A stretch of 32,741 bases of DNA from Oerskovia douganii (GCF_015142735.1 NZ_JACSPN010000034.1:1-32741); one strand, 5' to 3'. Shown: positions 24,731-32,741, numbered from the stretch's first letter. Program-made: numbers and translations. The notes: generated from the letters alone by a model not told the origin.

Positions 24731-26007
24731 CTTCACCCAGCTCGCCCGCGGTACCCGCGCCCGGCGCCTACCTCGACCATGCTGCCACGACTCCCATGTC
24801 GCCAGCTGCCCTCGAGGCGTTCGTCGCCGAGCTCACGGCGACGGGCAACCCCTCGTCGCTGCACGCCGCGGGCCGGTCCGCGCGTCGCGTCGTCGAGGAG
24901 TCGCGCGAGGCCGTGGCCGCCGCTCTCGGTGCGCGCCCGAGCGAGGTGATCTTCACCGCGGGGGGCACCGAGTCCGACAACCTCGCGATCAAGGGGCTGT
25001 TCTGGGGCCGGCGGACCACGGAGCCCCGCCGTCGACGCATCCTGGTGTCGGCCGTCGAGCACCACGCGGTGCTGGACCCGGCGTTCTGGATGGCCGAGCA
25101 CACGGGCGCGGAGATCGTCCTGCTGCCCGTCGACGAGGAGGGCCGGCTCGACCTCGACGCGCTGCGCGCCGAGCTCGCGGCCAAGGGCGACGAGGTCGCG
25201 CTCATCTCGGTCATGTGGGCCAACAACGAGGTCGGCACGATCCAGCCCGTCCAGGAGGTCGTCCAGATCGCGCGCCCCTACGGCATCCCCGTGCACTCCG
25301 ACGCGGTGCAGGCGGTCGGGCAGGTGCCGGTCGACTTCGCGGCGAGCGGCCTCGACGCGCTGACCCTCACAGGTCACAAGCTCGGCGGCCCCATGGGCGT
25401 CGGCGCCCTGGTCGCCAAGCGCGGTCTGCCGCTGACCCCGGTGCTGCACGGGGGTGGGCAGGAGCGCGGCGTGCGCTCCGGCACCCTGGACACGCCGGCC
25501 ATCCGGGCGTTCGCGGTCGCCGTGACGGAGGCCGTCGCGGCCCGGGCCGCTCGTGCCGAGCACCTCGCGGCGTTGCGCGACGACCTGGTCCGGGGCGTGC
25601 GCGCCGCGGTGCCGGACGCCGTGCTGCGGGGACCGGACCCGTCGACCGAGGCGTCCGCCCGCCTCCCGGGCAACGCCCACTTCACGTTCCCCGGGTGCGA
25701 GGGCGACTCGCTGCTCTACCTGCTCGACTCGGCGGGCGTGCAGACGTCCACGGGCTCGGCGTGCCAGGCCGGGGTGCCGCAGCCCTCGCACGTCCTGCTC
25801 GCGATGGGCGTCTCCGAGGAGGACGCGCGCGGCGCGCTGCGGTTCTCGCTCGGAGCCACCTCGACGAGCACCGACGTCGAGCGCCTCCGGGCGGCCCTGC
25901 CCCAGGCGGTCGCCCGGGCGCAGGCCGCAGGGCTCGCGTCCTCGGGGCGTCCCGCGGGAACGGCCCGGGAGAGCACGACCACCACGACCGGGAGGAGGCC
26001 CGCATGA
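24727..26007 (+). CDS. iscS: Cysteine desulfurase (IscS/NifS family)
   Basis: This PLP enzyme removes sulfur from L-cysteine as a persulfide for tRNA thiolation and possibly Fe-S assembly. The 426 residues show [25 protein letters not shown], histidine H112 in [12 protein letters not shown] lysine K218 in [11 protein letters not shown], and active cysteine C346 in [17 protein letters not shown]. The C-terminal 25 residues are Thr/Gly/Arg-rich and beyond the family core. ATG 24727 lacks a ribosome site (see the upstream frame). The stop overlaps the mnmA start as ATGA, with the mnmA ribosome site inside this gene. In actinobacteria this pairing (Rv3025c-Rv3024c) delivers sulfur directly to MnmA. 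Confidence 0.94.
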   Translation: MTSPSSPAVPAPGAYLDHAATTPMSPAALEAFVAELTATGNPSSLHAAGRSARRVVEESREAVAAALGARPSEVIFTAGGTESDNLAIKGLFWGRRTTEPRRRRILVSAVEHHAVLDPAFWMAEHTGAEIVLLPVDEEGRLDLDALRAELAAKGDEVALISVMWANNEVGTIQPVQEVVQIARPYGIPVHSDAVQAVGQVPVDFAASGLDALTLTGHKLGGPMGVGALVAKRGLPLTPVLHGGGQERGVRSGTLDTPAIRAFAVAVTEAVAARAARAEHLAALRDDLVRGVRAAVPDAVLRGPDPSTEASARLPGNAHFTFPGCEGDSLLYLLDSAGVQTSTGSACQAGVPQPSHVLLAMGVSEEDARGALRFSLGATSTSTDVERLRAALPQAVARAQAAGLASSGRPAGTARESTTTTTGRRPA

Positions 26008-27254
26008 GGGTCCTGGCAGCGATGTCCGGCGGGGTGGACTCCGCCGTCGCGGCCGCACTGGCGGTCGAGGCCGGCCACGAGGTCGTCGGCGTGCACATGG
26101 CCCTGTCCCGCAACCGTGAGCAGTTCCGCGCCGGTTCGCGCGGCTGCTGCTCGATCGAGGACGCGGGCGACGCACGCCGCGCCGCCGACGTGCTGGGCAT
26201 CCCGTACTACGTGTGGGACCTCTCGGAGCGGTTCGAGGACACGGTCGTCGCGGACTTCCTGTCCGAGTACGAGGCCGGGCGCACGCCCAACCCGTGCGTG
26301 CGCTGCAACGAGCACATCAAGTTCGAGGCGCTGCTCGACAAGGCCACGGCGCTGGGCTTCGACGCGGTCGCCACGGGCCACTACGCGCAGGTCGTGACGC
26401 GCCAGGTCACGCAGACCGGGCCCGACGGCGCCCCCGTGACCCGCACGGTCCGCGAGCTGCACCGCTCGCCCAACGAGGCCAAGGACCAGTCGTACGTGCT
26501 CGCGGTGATGGGCCAGGAGCGGCTGGCCCGCTCGATCTTCCCGCTGGGCGGCTTCACGTCCAAGGACGAGGTCCGCGCGGAGGCCGAGCGACGGGGCCTG
26601 TCCGTGTCGAACAAGCCCGACTCCTACGACATCTGCTTCGTGTCCGACGGCGACACCCAGGGCTTCCTCAAGGCACGCCTCGGTGCGCGCACGGGCGAGA
26701 TCGTCGACACGTCGGGCGAGGTGCTGGGCGAGCACGAGGGCGCCTACGCGTTCACGGTCGGCCAGCGCAAGGGCCTGTCCCTCGGGCGCCCGGCCGCGGA
26801 CGGCAGGCCCCGCTACGTGCTCGAGGTCGAACCCGTCTCCAACCGGGTCGTCGTGGGCCCCGCCGAGCTGCTCACGGTCGACCGCATCGAGGGCGACCGG
26901 TCGGTCTGGCTCGCGGACGACGTCCTCGCCGACGCGGGGTGGGCGCCCGACGCGACGGGTCCCCGGGCGGCCTCCGGCTGGTTCGAGGCGTCCGTCCAGG
27001 TCCGCGCCCACGGGGCGCCGGTCCCCGCGCGGGTGCGCGCCGTCGTCGGGCCGGCGGACGGTGAGGGCGAGCCGGCCGACGCGACCGGGTCGCGTGCCCA
27101 GGGAAGCCGCATGGAGGTCGAGCTCACGGGTGAGACGCTGCGCGGCGTGGCCGCAGGGCAGTCGCTCGTGGTCTACCAGGGCACGCGGGTGATCGGGCAG
27201 TCGACCGTCCAGCGCGCCTACCGGGCCCGGCGCGCGCCGGGCGCCGCCCGCTGA
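26004..27254 (+). CDS. mnmA: tRNA-specific 2-thiouridylase
   Basis: MnmA activates U34 of Lys, Glu and Gln tRNAs with ATP and installs sulfur to make 2-thiouridine. The 416 residues begin [15 protein letters not shown] with the PP-loop SGGVDS at 8-13. [14 protein letters not shown] (94-107) contains C98 and C101; C101 aligns with E. coli C102 and C98 with D99. [11 protein letters not shown] carries C211, equivalent to C199. The central tRNA-binding segment ([10 protein letters not shown]) and a C-terminal beta domain follow; the C-terminal domain holds an Ala/Gly/Asp-rich insertion (about 350-368). ATG 26004 has GGAGGAGG upstream and overlaps the iscS stop by four bases. It converges with the next gene with only 7 bases between stops and no terminator. 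Confidence 0.95.
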   Translation: MRVLAAMSGGVDSAVAAALAVEAGHEVVGVHMALSRNREQFRAGSRGCCSIEDAGDARRAADVLGIPYYVWDLSERFEDTVVADFLSEYEAGRTPNPCVRCNEHIKFEALLDKATALGFDAVATGHYAQVVTRQVTQTGPDGAPVTRTVRELHRSPNEAKDQSYVLAVMGQERLARSIFPLGGFTSKDEVRAEAERRGLSVSNKPDSYDICFVSDGDTQGFLKARLGARTGEIVDTSGEVLGEHEGAYAFTVGQRKGLSLGRPAADGRPRYVLEVEPVSNRVVVGPAELLTVDRIEGDRSVWLADDVLADAGWAPDATGPRAASGWFEASVQVRAHGAPVPARVRAVVGPADGEGEPADATGSRAQGSRMEVELTGETLRGVAAGQSLVVYQGTRVIGQSTVQRAYRARRAPGAAR

Positions 27255-27261
27255 CCGGGCC

Positions 27262-27822
27262 TCATGCCACGACCGGGACGTTGCTCCCCACCGCGGCGCC
27301 CGGCCGGGTCGCTGCGACGACCGCGCTCGTCGGGACGACCGCGTGCTCGCTGAGCTCGCGCACGAGCCACGCGTCGTCGCGCACCGCCCAGTGCTCGGCC
27401 TCGCGACCGTCCACGAAGCGCAGCATGTGCATCTCGCGGACCGTGAAGTGACGACCCGTGGGCGCCAGACCACGGAAGAACCCCGTGTGCCGTGCGCTGA
27501 ACGCGACGTGCAGCGCGACCAGGTCGCCCTCGGCGACCGCGTGCAGCACCTCGACGTGCTGGTCGGAGAACGCGTCCGAGAACCAGTGCATGGCCGCGAC
27601 CAGGCCCTCGAGCCCGCCCGAGCAGCCGGGGGCCGGGTCGTGGTTGTGGAAGTCGGCCGCGACGAGCGCCGCGAGGGCCTGGGCGTGGTTCCCGGGGATG
27701 GCCTGGGTGTGCACCGCGATCGCGGCCGCCTTGTTGGTCGCGGTGACGGGGGTGGTCGCCGTCGCGTCGTGCCGGCCGTCGGGAGCGGTGGCCCCGGTCG
27801 CCTCGTGCTTGCTGCTGCTCAT
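27262..27822 (-). CDS. SnoaL-like / ester cyclase-family protein
   Basis: The protein (186 aa) fits the SnoaL-like polyketide cyclase/ester cyclase family of small NTF2-fold proteins: after a Thr/Ala-rich tail (1-27) come HNHDPAPG (59-66), a helix with VAAMHWFSDAFSD, VAEGDLVALHVAFSARHTG (96-114), PTGRHFT and RFVDGREAEHW (135-145). Most members have no assigned substrate; some act as cyclases or hydrolases. It is longer than the usual 130-150 residues because of both termini; the Val/Ala-rich C-tail (160-186) is outside the family core. ATG 27822 has GAGGCGG upstream; the longer open frame upstream is not coding. It sits inside an otherwise conserved mnmA / MetE-like neighbourhood, divergent from the MetE-like gene. 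Confidence 0.82.
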   Translation of the reverse strand: MSSSKHEATGATAPDGRHDATATTPVTATNKAAAIAVHTQAIPGNHAQALAALVAADFHNHDPAPGCSGGLEGLVAAMHWFSDAFSDQHVEVLHAVAEGDLVALHVAFSARHTGFFRGLAPTGRHFTVREMHMLRFVDGREAEHWAVRDDAWLVRELSEHAVVPTSAVVAATRPGAAVGSNVPVVA

Positions 27823-28013
27823 GTCCGCCTCGCTCGTCCGGCGGGGTCGGTCCAGCGGCCACCGCGTCGTCACGGTCTGTGGTGCATACTCATCAGCCTT
27901 CACTCGGAGAGAGGGAGAAGGCAAGGGTTCGTGCGGGTGATGCCGGGGTGAGATCGTCGCGGGACGGCACCGGCACCTGCAGGACGGGCGGACCGGCGGA
28001 CCCGTCGCCCAGG

Positions 28014-28037
28014 ACACCGCACAGCACACCGCACAGC
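28014..28037. repeat. Tandem 12-base repeat, two copies
   Basis: ACACCGCACAGC occurs twice in direct succession in the 247-base region between the divergent SnoaL-like and MetE-like genes, 32 bases before the ATG at 28070. It would lie in the leader of the MetE-like mRNA or near its promoter. The rest of this gap has a purine-rich stretch (27905-27923) but no recognised riboswitch. Confidence 0.7.
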
Positions 28038-28069
28038 AGGGCACGTCGAACAGCAAGGAGACTCAGGAC

Positions 28070-29134
28070 ATGACGTCAGTCAGCGGGCACGGGCCGTGGC
28101 CCGGCGGCGAGGGTACCGACGTCCTCGAGGCGCAGCAGATGATCTTCGGGGACCTCGCGGAGGTCCCCACGGGCGTGACGCCCGTACCGTTCCTGGCGCG
28201 GCTTCCCCAGCGCGGACCGGGGGCCGACGCCGTGGGGCGCACCGCGACCCTGCTCGCGGACCTGCCGGTCGAGATCGGGCCGCACGGCTGGCGGCTCGCG
28301 GACCGCTCGGGCATGGACGAGCGGCGGGCGCAGGCGTTCCTGCGCGAGGACCTCGGTGCGCTCGCGATCGCGGGGCACGGGTACGTCGGGCCGCTCGCGG
28401 TGTCGGTCGTCGGGCCGTGGACGCTCGCGGCCGAGCTGTACCTGACCCGCGGCGACCGCGTCCTGGCCGACCGCGGGGCCGCGGCGGATCTCGCGGAGTC
28501 GCTCGCCGTCGGGCTGCGCGCCCACCTCGACGAGGTGCGCCGCCAGGTGCCCGGGGCCGAGCTCGTGGTGCAGGTCTCGGAGCCGTTGCTCGCGCAGGTC
28601 AACGCAGGGGTGCTGCCCACCTTCTCGGGGTACTCGCGCCTGCGCGCGGTCGAGGGACCTGACATCGTCGCGGGGCTCGAGACCGTGGTGAAGGCCGTGC
28701 GGGACGCGGGGGCGCGCAGCGTCGTGCACGTGGGGCCCGCGTGGGTCGGGATCGCGCCCGTGGTCCTCGCAGGGGCGGACGCCGTGGGCCTCGACCTGGC
28801 GGCGCGCGCCGACGGCTGGGACGAGAAGGGCTGGGAGCTGGCCGCGCGCGCGGTCGAGCGCGGGACCGGGATCTGGGCCGGGCTGCCGCCCGCGAAGGTC
28901 TCGCAGTGCTCGGGGCCGAACCTCGGCGAGCTGACCTCGCTCGTGACCGTGCCGTGGCGCCGGATCGGCCTGCCCGCCGCAGGGCTCGACGACGTCACGC
29001 TCCTCGCGGCGCCCCGTGCGGGCGGCGTGGGGCTGGGTTCGGGCCAGCGGCTCGGGAGCATCGACGAGAACCGGGCGATGCTCGGCAACCTCGGGCGGGT
29101 CGCGGAGATGCTCGCGGAGCGCGCGCAGGACTGA
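28070..29134 (+). CDS. MetE-like protein (B12-independent methionine synthase C-terminal fold)
   Basis: The protein has 354 residues, the size of the single-domain MetE C-terminal homologues that follow mnmA in actinobacteria (Rv3015c type). The barrel is recognisable from VTPVPFLARLPQRGP, VSVVGPWTLAAELYL, VQVSEPLLAQV, SVVHVGPAWVGI and KVSQCSGPNLGEL. MetE binds zinc through H-x-C, an E and a later C. Here H220 is followed by V-G, not x-C, and the segment where the last cysteine is expected reads APRAGGVGLG. EPL keeps the Glu of the DEP motif but has Ser for Asp. The metal site is probably absent, so methionine synthesis is doubtful. Role unknown. ATG 28070 has a strong AAGGAG. Confidence 0.8.
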   Translation: MTSVSGHGPWPGGEGTDVLEAQQMIFGDLAEVPTGVTPVPFLARLPQRGPGADAVGRTATLLADLPVEIGPHGWRLADRSGMDERRAQAFLREDLGALAIAGHGYVGPLAVSVVGPWTLAAELYLTRGDRVLADRGAAADLAESLAVGLRAHLDEVRRQVPGAELVVQVSEPLLAQVNAGVLPTFSGYSRLRAVEGPDIVAGLETVVKAVRDAGARSVVHVGPAWVGIAPVVLAGADAVGLDLAARADGWDEKGWELAARAVERGTGIWAGLPPAKVSQCSGPNLGELTSLVTVPWRRIGLPAAGLDDVTLLAAPRAGGVGLGSGQRLGSIDENRAMLGNLGRVAEMLAERAQD

Positions 29135-29155
29135 CGGGGCCCTGCTGTCCCCGTC
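29133..29155 (+). terminator. Hairpin at the end of the MetE-like gene
   Basis: GACGGGG and CCCCGTC pair over 7 bp around a 9-base loop, with the left arm inside the TGA stop. A wider GCGGCCG/CGGCCGC dyad (29172-29210) follows. Together they probably end transcription. Confidence 0.5.
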
Positions 29156-29298
29156 GGCCCTGTCGGCTGTTGCGGCCGTTGCGGCGCCGGTGGGCCGTCG
29201 GGTCGGCCGCAGGCCCGTGACGACGCGGGGCGAGGGGGCGCCGCGGTGCTGTCACCCGTCTCACGTCGCCCTGTTTCGCCGTGGTGGCCCGCGGTGCG

Positions 29299-29304
29299 TA
29301 GGCT
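29299..29304 (+). promoter_or_regulatory. -10 element for the pgmB-GH65 operon
   Basis: TAGGCT fits TANNNT and lies 62 bases before the ATG at 29367, which has its own AAGGAG. A weak TTCGCC (29275-29280) is 18 bases upstream. Unlike most genes in the window this transcript would have a leader. Confidence 0.4.
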
Positions 29305-29366
29305 CGGAGAGAGGTACCGACGTCCTGCGGTGCTCCCTCGTCCGTCCACTCTCCCGAAGGAGCGCG

Positions 29367-30107
29367 ATGCCCGCTCTGCACGCCGTCCTCTTCGACCTCG
29401 ACGGTGTCCTGACACCCACCGCCGAGGTCCACATGCGCGCCTGGGAGCGCCTGTTCGCGCCCCTGTGCGCCGAGCGGGGGGTCGCCCCGTACACGTCGGC
29501 CGACTACTTCGCGCACATCGACGGCAAGCCCCGCTTCGACGGGGTCGCGACGATGCTCGCCTCGCGCGGGATCGAGCTGCCGTGGGGCACGATCGACGAC
29601 GCGCCCGGCGAGGACACGGTGTGCGCGCTGGGCAACAAGAAGAACGAGATCGTCAACCGCATGTTCGTCGAGGAGGGGATCGCCCCGTACCCCGGCTCGA
29701 TCGCGTTCCTCGACGCCGTGACCGCTGCCGGCGCGCTCGTGGCGGTCGTCTCGTCCTCGCGCAACGCCCCCTCCGTCCTGGCGGCTGCCGGGATCGCGGA
29801 CCGGTTCGAGGTCGTCGTGGACGGGACCGTTGCCGCCGCAGCGGGCCTCGAGGGCAAGCCCTCTCCCGCGACGTACGAGTACGCGGCCCAGCTCCTCGGT
29901 GTGCCGACGACCGCGGCGGTCGTCGTCGAGGACGCCATCTCGGGCGTCCAGGCGGGCGCCGCGGGAGACTTCGGGCTCGTGGTCGGCGTGGATCGTGGGG
30001 TCGGTGCGGACGCCCTGACCGAGCACGGTGCGGACCTGGTCGTGAGCGACCTGGGCGAGCTCGACGCGACGGTCCTCGACCGTCCTGCGCTCGACGAGGC
30101 CCGCTGA
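29367..30107 (+). CDS. pgmB: Beta-phosphoglucomutase-like HAD phosphatase/mutase
   Basis: Beta-phosphoglucomutase converts beta-glucose-1-phosphate to glucose-6-phosphate. The 246 residues show HAD motif I FDLDGVLTPT (D10, D12), a helical cap, motif II SSSR (129-132), motif III lysine K164 in EGKPSP, and motif IV VEDAISGV (E188, D189). The DLDGVLT start, EGKPSPATY and EDAISGVQAG agree with this family. The next gene, which overlaps by one base (TGATG), encodes a GH65 phosphorylase that releases beta-glucose-1-phosphate, so the substrate assignment is strong by context. Mycobacterium Rv3400-Rv3401 has the same order. ATG 29367 has AAGGAG at good spacing. A sugar-phosphate phosphatase activity is the alternative. 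Confidence 0.88.
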   Translation: MPALHAVLFDLDGVLTPTAEVHMRAWERLFAPLCAERGVAPYTSADYFAHIDGKPRFDGVATMLASRGIELPWGTIDDAPGEDTVCALGNKKNEIVNRMFVEEGIAPYPGSIAFLDAVTAAGALVAVVSSSRNAPSVLAAAGIADRFEVVVDGTVAAAAGLEGKPSPATYEYAAQLLGVPTTAAVVVEDAISGVQAGAAGDFGLVVGVDRGVGADALTEHGADLVVSDLGELDATVLDRPALDEAR

Positions 30108-32584
30108 TGGCCGGGTTCGAGCACGGCTTCGACGGGACCGTGGACCGCAGCCGCTTCCCGGCGGACCCGTGGCGACTGGTCGAGAACCGCTACTCGGCCC
30201 ACGACCTCGGGGTCACCGAGACGCTGTTCTCGGTCGGCAACGGCTACCTCGGTATGCGGGGGAACGTCGAGGAGGGGCGCGAGTCCCACACGCAGGGGAC
30301 GTTCATCAACGGCTTCCACGAGACGTGGCGCATCCACCACGCCGAGGAGGCGTACGGGTTCGCCGAGGTCGGGCAGACGATCGTCAACGTGCCCGACGTC
30401 AAGATCATCCGGCTCTACGTCGACGACGAGCCGCTCCTGCTGCCCGTCGCGGACCTGGTCTCCTACGAGCGCTCGCTCGACATGGCCGACGGCGTGCTGC
30501 GCCGCGAGCTGCTGTGGCGCACGCCGTCGGGCAAGCGGGTGCTCGTGAAGTCCGAGCGCATGGTCTCGTTCGTCGAGCGGCACCTGGCCGTCATCACGTT
30601 CGAGGTCACGATGCTCGACGAGCCCGCGCCGATCGCGATCTCCTCCCAGATCCTCAACCGGCAGGACGGGCAGGACGAGTACCACGTCCCGTCGGCAGCG
30701 ATGGGGCAGGGGTTCGACCCGCGCAAGGCCAACCAGTTCACCGAGCGGGTCCTGCAGCCGCAGGTGCAGTGGGGCGACGACGAGCGCCTGGTCCTGTCCT
30801 ACCGCTGCACCAACTCGGGCATGACGCTCGCGGTCGCCACGGACGACGAGCTCGTCACCGAGAACACGCACGACGTGCGCACCCAGGTGGACGAGGACCT
30901 GGCCAAGCACGTCTACCGGATCCAGGCCGAGCCGGGCAAGCCGGTCCGGCTCACCAAGACCGTGGCCTACCACACGTCGCGCGGGGTGCCCGCGCGCGAG
31001 CTGATCGACCGCTGCCGCCGCACGCTCGACCGCGTGCGCGAGGAGGGCGTCGCGTTCCAGCACGCCGAGCAGCGCGAGTTCCTCGACGAGTTCTGGGCCC
31101 GGTCCGACGTCGAGATCCCCGGCCAGCCGGAGATCCAGCAGGCCGTGCGCTGGAACATCTTCCAGCTCGCCCAGGCGACGGTCCGTGCCGAGGGCAGCGG
31201 CGTGCCCGCCAAGGGGCTCACGGGCACCGGCTACGGCGGCCACTACTTCTGGGACACCGAGATCTACGTGCTCCCGTTCCTGACGTACACGAGCCCCTGG
31301 TACGCGCGCAACGCGCTGCGCTTCCGCTACCAGATGCTCGACGCCGCCCGCCGCCGTGCGAGCCAGCTCTCGCAGGCGGGCGCCCTGTTCCCGTGGCGGA
31401 CGATCAACGGCGAGGAGGCCTCGGCGTACTACGCCGCGGGCACCGCGCAGTACCACATCGACGCCGACGTGGCCTACGCCCTCATGCAGTACGTGCGGGC
31501 CACGGGGGACCAGGACTTCCTGGAGCGCGAGGGCGTCGACATCCTCGTGGAGACCGCGCGCATGTGGGCGGACCTCGGCTTCTGGCGGGCCAACGGGGAC
31601 GACCACTTCCACATCCACGGCGTCACCGGGCCGGACGAGTACACGACGGTCGTCAACGACAACCTCTTCACCAACGTCATGGCCCGCTTCAACCTGCGGG
31701 TCGCGGCCGAGACCCTCGAGTCCATGCGCCGCGACGCGCCGCACGACTACGAGCGCCTCGTGATCCGCCTCGGCGTCTCCGAGGAGGAGACCGCGGAGTG
31801 GTTGCGCGCCGCGGAGCACATGTCGATCCCCTACGCCGAGCACCTGGGCATCCACCCGCAGGACTCGCACTTCCTGGAGCGCGAGATCTGGAACCTCGCG
31901 GCGACGCCCGCGACCAAGCGGCCGCTGCTGCTGCACTACCACCCGCTGGTCATCTACCGGTACCAGGTGCTCAAGCAGGCCGACGTGGTCCTCGCGCTGT
32001 TCCTCCAGGGGAGCGAGTTCACGCCCGAGGAGAAGCTCGCCGACTTCGAGTACTACGACCCGTTGACCACGGGGGACTCGACGCTCTCCGGCGTGGTCCA
32101 GTCGATCATCGCGGCCGAGGTCGGGTACCACGAGCTCGCGCTCGAGTACTTCACGTCGTCGCTGCTCGTGGACCTCGAGAACCGCCACGCGAACGCGGCC
32201 GACGGCGTGCACGTCGCCTCGGCCGGCGGGACCTGGTCGGCGCTCGCCTTCGGGTTCGGGGGGATGCGCGACGACTGCGGGCGGATCAGCTTCGACCCGC
32301 GGCTGCCGCAGTCGTGGGAGTCGCTCACGTTCCGCGTGATGCTGCACGGGGCCCGGCTCAAGGTCACGATCACGACCGACTCGATCACGTTCGTGTGCGA
32401 GACGGGTGAGAGCGCCGAGGTGCACGTGCGGGGCAAGGTCGTGCGCGTCGTCGCGGGCGAGCCCGTGACGGTCGCCCTCGACGGGCACGGCCCCGTGCTC
32501 AAGGGCACCCCGAGCCTGCGTGACCTGACGGGCAACCGGCGCGAGGACGGGACGCTCATCACGGCCACGGTGCCGCACTCGTAG
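30107..32584 (+). CDS. Glycoside hydrolase family 65 (maltose/trehalose/kojibiose phosphorylase type)
   Basis: GH65 enzymes phosphorolyse alpha-linked glucose disaccharides with inversion, giving beta-glucose-1-phosphate and glucose. The 825 residues include the N-terminal beta-sandwich (SVGNGYLGMRGNVEEG, about 43-58), the linker helices, the (alpha/alpha)6 barrel with GGHYFWDTEIYVLPFL (D383) and HGVTGPDEYTTVVNDN carrying the general acid E511, the phosphate-binding region with LKQADVVLALF (K623), and a C-terminal jelly roll. Specificity among maltose, trehalose and kojibiose cannot be read from these motifs. TreS and GlgE in the same window make both maltose and trehalose plausible substrates. 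No signal peptide is present, so it is cytoplasmic. The ATG at 30107 shares its A with the pgmB stop, giving coupled translation. Confidence 0.92.
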   Translation: MAGFEHGFDGTVDRSRFPADPWRLVENRYSAHDLGVTETLFSVGNGYLGMRGNVEEGRESHTQGTFINGFHETWRIHHAEEAYGFAEVGQTIVNVPDVKIIRLYVDDEPLLLPVADLVSYERSLDMADGVLRRELLWRTPSGKRVLVKSERMVSFVERHLAVITFEVTMLDEPAPIAISSQILNRQDGQDEYHVPSAAMGQGFDPRKANQFTERVLQPQVQWGDDERLVLSYRCTNSGMTLAVATDDELVTENTHDVRTQVDEDLAKHVYRIQAEPGKPVRLTKTVAYHTSRGVPARELIDRCRRTLDRVREEGVAFQHAEQREFLDEFWARSDVEIPGQPEIQQAVRWNIFQLAQATVRAEGSGVPAKGLTGTGYGGHYFWDTEIYVLPFLTYTSPWYARNALRFRYQMLDAARRRASQLSQAGALFPWRTINGEEASAYYAAGTAQYHIDADVAYALMQYVRATGDQDFLEREGVDILVETARMWADLGFWRANGDDHFHIHGVTGPDEYTTVVNDNLFTNVMARFNLRVAAETLESMRRDAPHDYERLVIRLGVSEEETAEWLRAAEHMSIPYAEHLGIHPQDSHFLEREIWNLAATPATKRPLLLHYHPLVIYRYQVLKQADVVLALFLQGSEFTPEEKLADFEYYDPLTTGDSTLSGVVQSIIAAEVGYHELALEYFTSSLLVDLENRHANAADGVHVASAGGTWSALAFGFGGMRDDCGRISFDPRLPQSWESLTFRVMLHGARLKVTITTDSITFVCETGESAEVHVRGKVVRVVAGEPVTVALDGHGPVLKGTPSLRDLTGNRREDGTLITATVPHS

Positions 32585-32634
32585 GTCGCGGAGCGGTCCT
32601 GCGGCGAGCCGCCGTCTCGCTCGGGATGCGGCGA

Positions 32635-32667
32635 GGGGGGGGGGGGCCCCCCGGGGGGGGGGCCCCC
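32635..32667. repeat. G12-C6-G10-C5 homopolymer block
   Basis: Twelve G, six C, ten G and five C follow directly, in the short gap after the GH65 gene and before a probable new gene. The runs are self-complementary and can fold or slip. It resembles the G5-C12-G7 tract at 1493-1516 and may be genuine or an assembly artefact of homopolymers. Confidence 0.8.
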
Positions 32668-32704
32668 TTTCCACTGCCCTCTCGAGCCGCTAGGAGCGCG
32701 CACC

Positions 32705-32741
32705 GTGTCAGACGTCTTCTCGTCACCCTTGTCCATCACTC
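32705..32741 (+). CDS. Start of a truncated gene at the window edge
   Basis: TAGGAG at 32691-32696 is a strong ribosome site and is followed at 8 bases by GTG, opening a frame that runs to the window end and begins VSDVFSSPLSIT. Only 12 codons are visible, so the product cannot be named. The position after the GH65 gene might suggest a sugar-related gene, but nothing in the residues supports this. Confidence 0.5.
   Translation, partial: MSDVFSSPLSIT

Noticed and set aside
28014-28037. CRISPR-like repeat
   Set aside because: Only two directly adjacent copies without spacers and no cas genes.
27823-28069. SAM or cobalamin riboswitch before the MetE-like gene
   Set aside because: The gap was read for the conserved cores of these riboswitches and none was recognised; the gene also has a doubtful methionine role.
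29504-32674. Minus-strand open frame of over 1000 codons opposite pgmB and GH65
   Set aside because: It is antisense to two confidently assigned, translationally coupled genes and has repetitive Val/Arg/Asp composition.

Overview
The window is very GC-rich DNA with strong G/C bias at third codon positions. It has actinobacterial genes in actinobacterial order: the GlgE alpha-glucan pathway, an etfB-etfA / cysteine desulfurase / mnmA / MetE-like block, and an Rv3400/Rv3401-type phosphomutase + GH65 pair. This points to a free-living, carbohydrate-using actinobacterium, probably of the Cellulomonadaceae/Promicromonosporaceae type (Micrococcales). That placement is an inference. No rRNA, tRNA, CRISPR array, transposase or origin was seen.

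Region 1 (1-1543) is an accessory end. Two minus-strand genes with visibly lower GC encode a Sec-secreted protein of unknown function and, in the same reading frame after its TGA, a small membrane protein. Their upstream region holds two dyads and a G5-C12-G7 tract.

Region 2 (1544-16201) is the alpha-glucan/trehalose core. A cysteine-free thioredoxin-fold/TPR gene converges on a minus-strand run glgE-treS-mak-(GH2 beta-mannosidase)-glgB, and glgP is divergent from glgE. TreS interconverts trehalose and maltose, maltokinase makes maltose-1-phosphate, GlgE polymerises it to alpha-1,4-glucan, GlgB branches it, and GlgP with GlgX (19003-21342) takes it apart. The beta-mannosidase is not part of this pathway.

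Region 3 (16347-21342) has a conserved unknown protein, an FAD-binding dehydrogenase and glgX.

Region 4 (21343-29134) has etfB-etfA, a phosphotransferase, a cysteine desulfurase translationally coupled to mnmA (tRNA 2-thiouridine), a SnoaL/ester-cyclase-like gene and a MetE-like gene whose usual zinc-ligand positions appear changed.

Region 5 (29135-32741) has a beta-phosphoglucomutase-like HAD gene overlapping a GH65 disaccharide phosphorylase by one base. They are expected to feed beta-glucose-1-phosphate into glycolysis. A G/C homopolymer block and the first codons of a truncated gene close the window.

A recurring feature is a TANNNT (or similar) hexamer placed 6-7 bases before a start codon that lacks a Shine-Dalgarno, as expected for leaderless mRNAs. 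It is seen for the thioredoxin-fold gene, glgE, glgP, the 16347 gene, the FAD dehydrogenase and possibly glgX.
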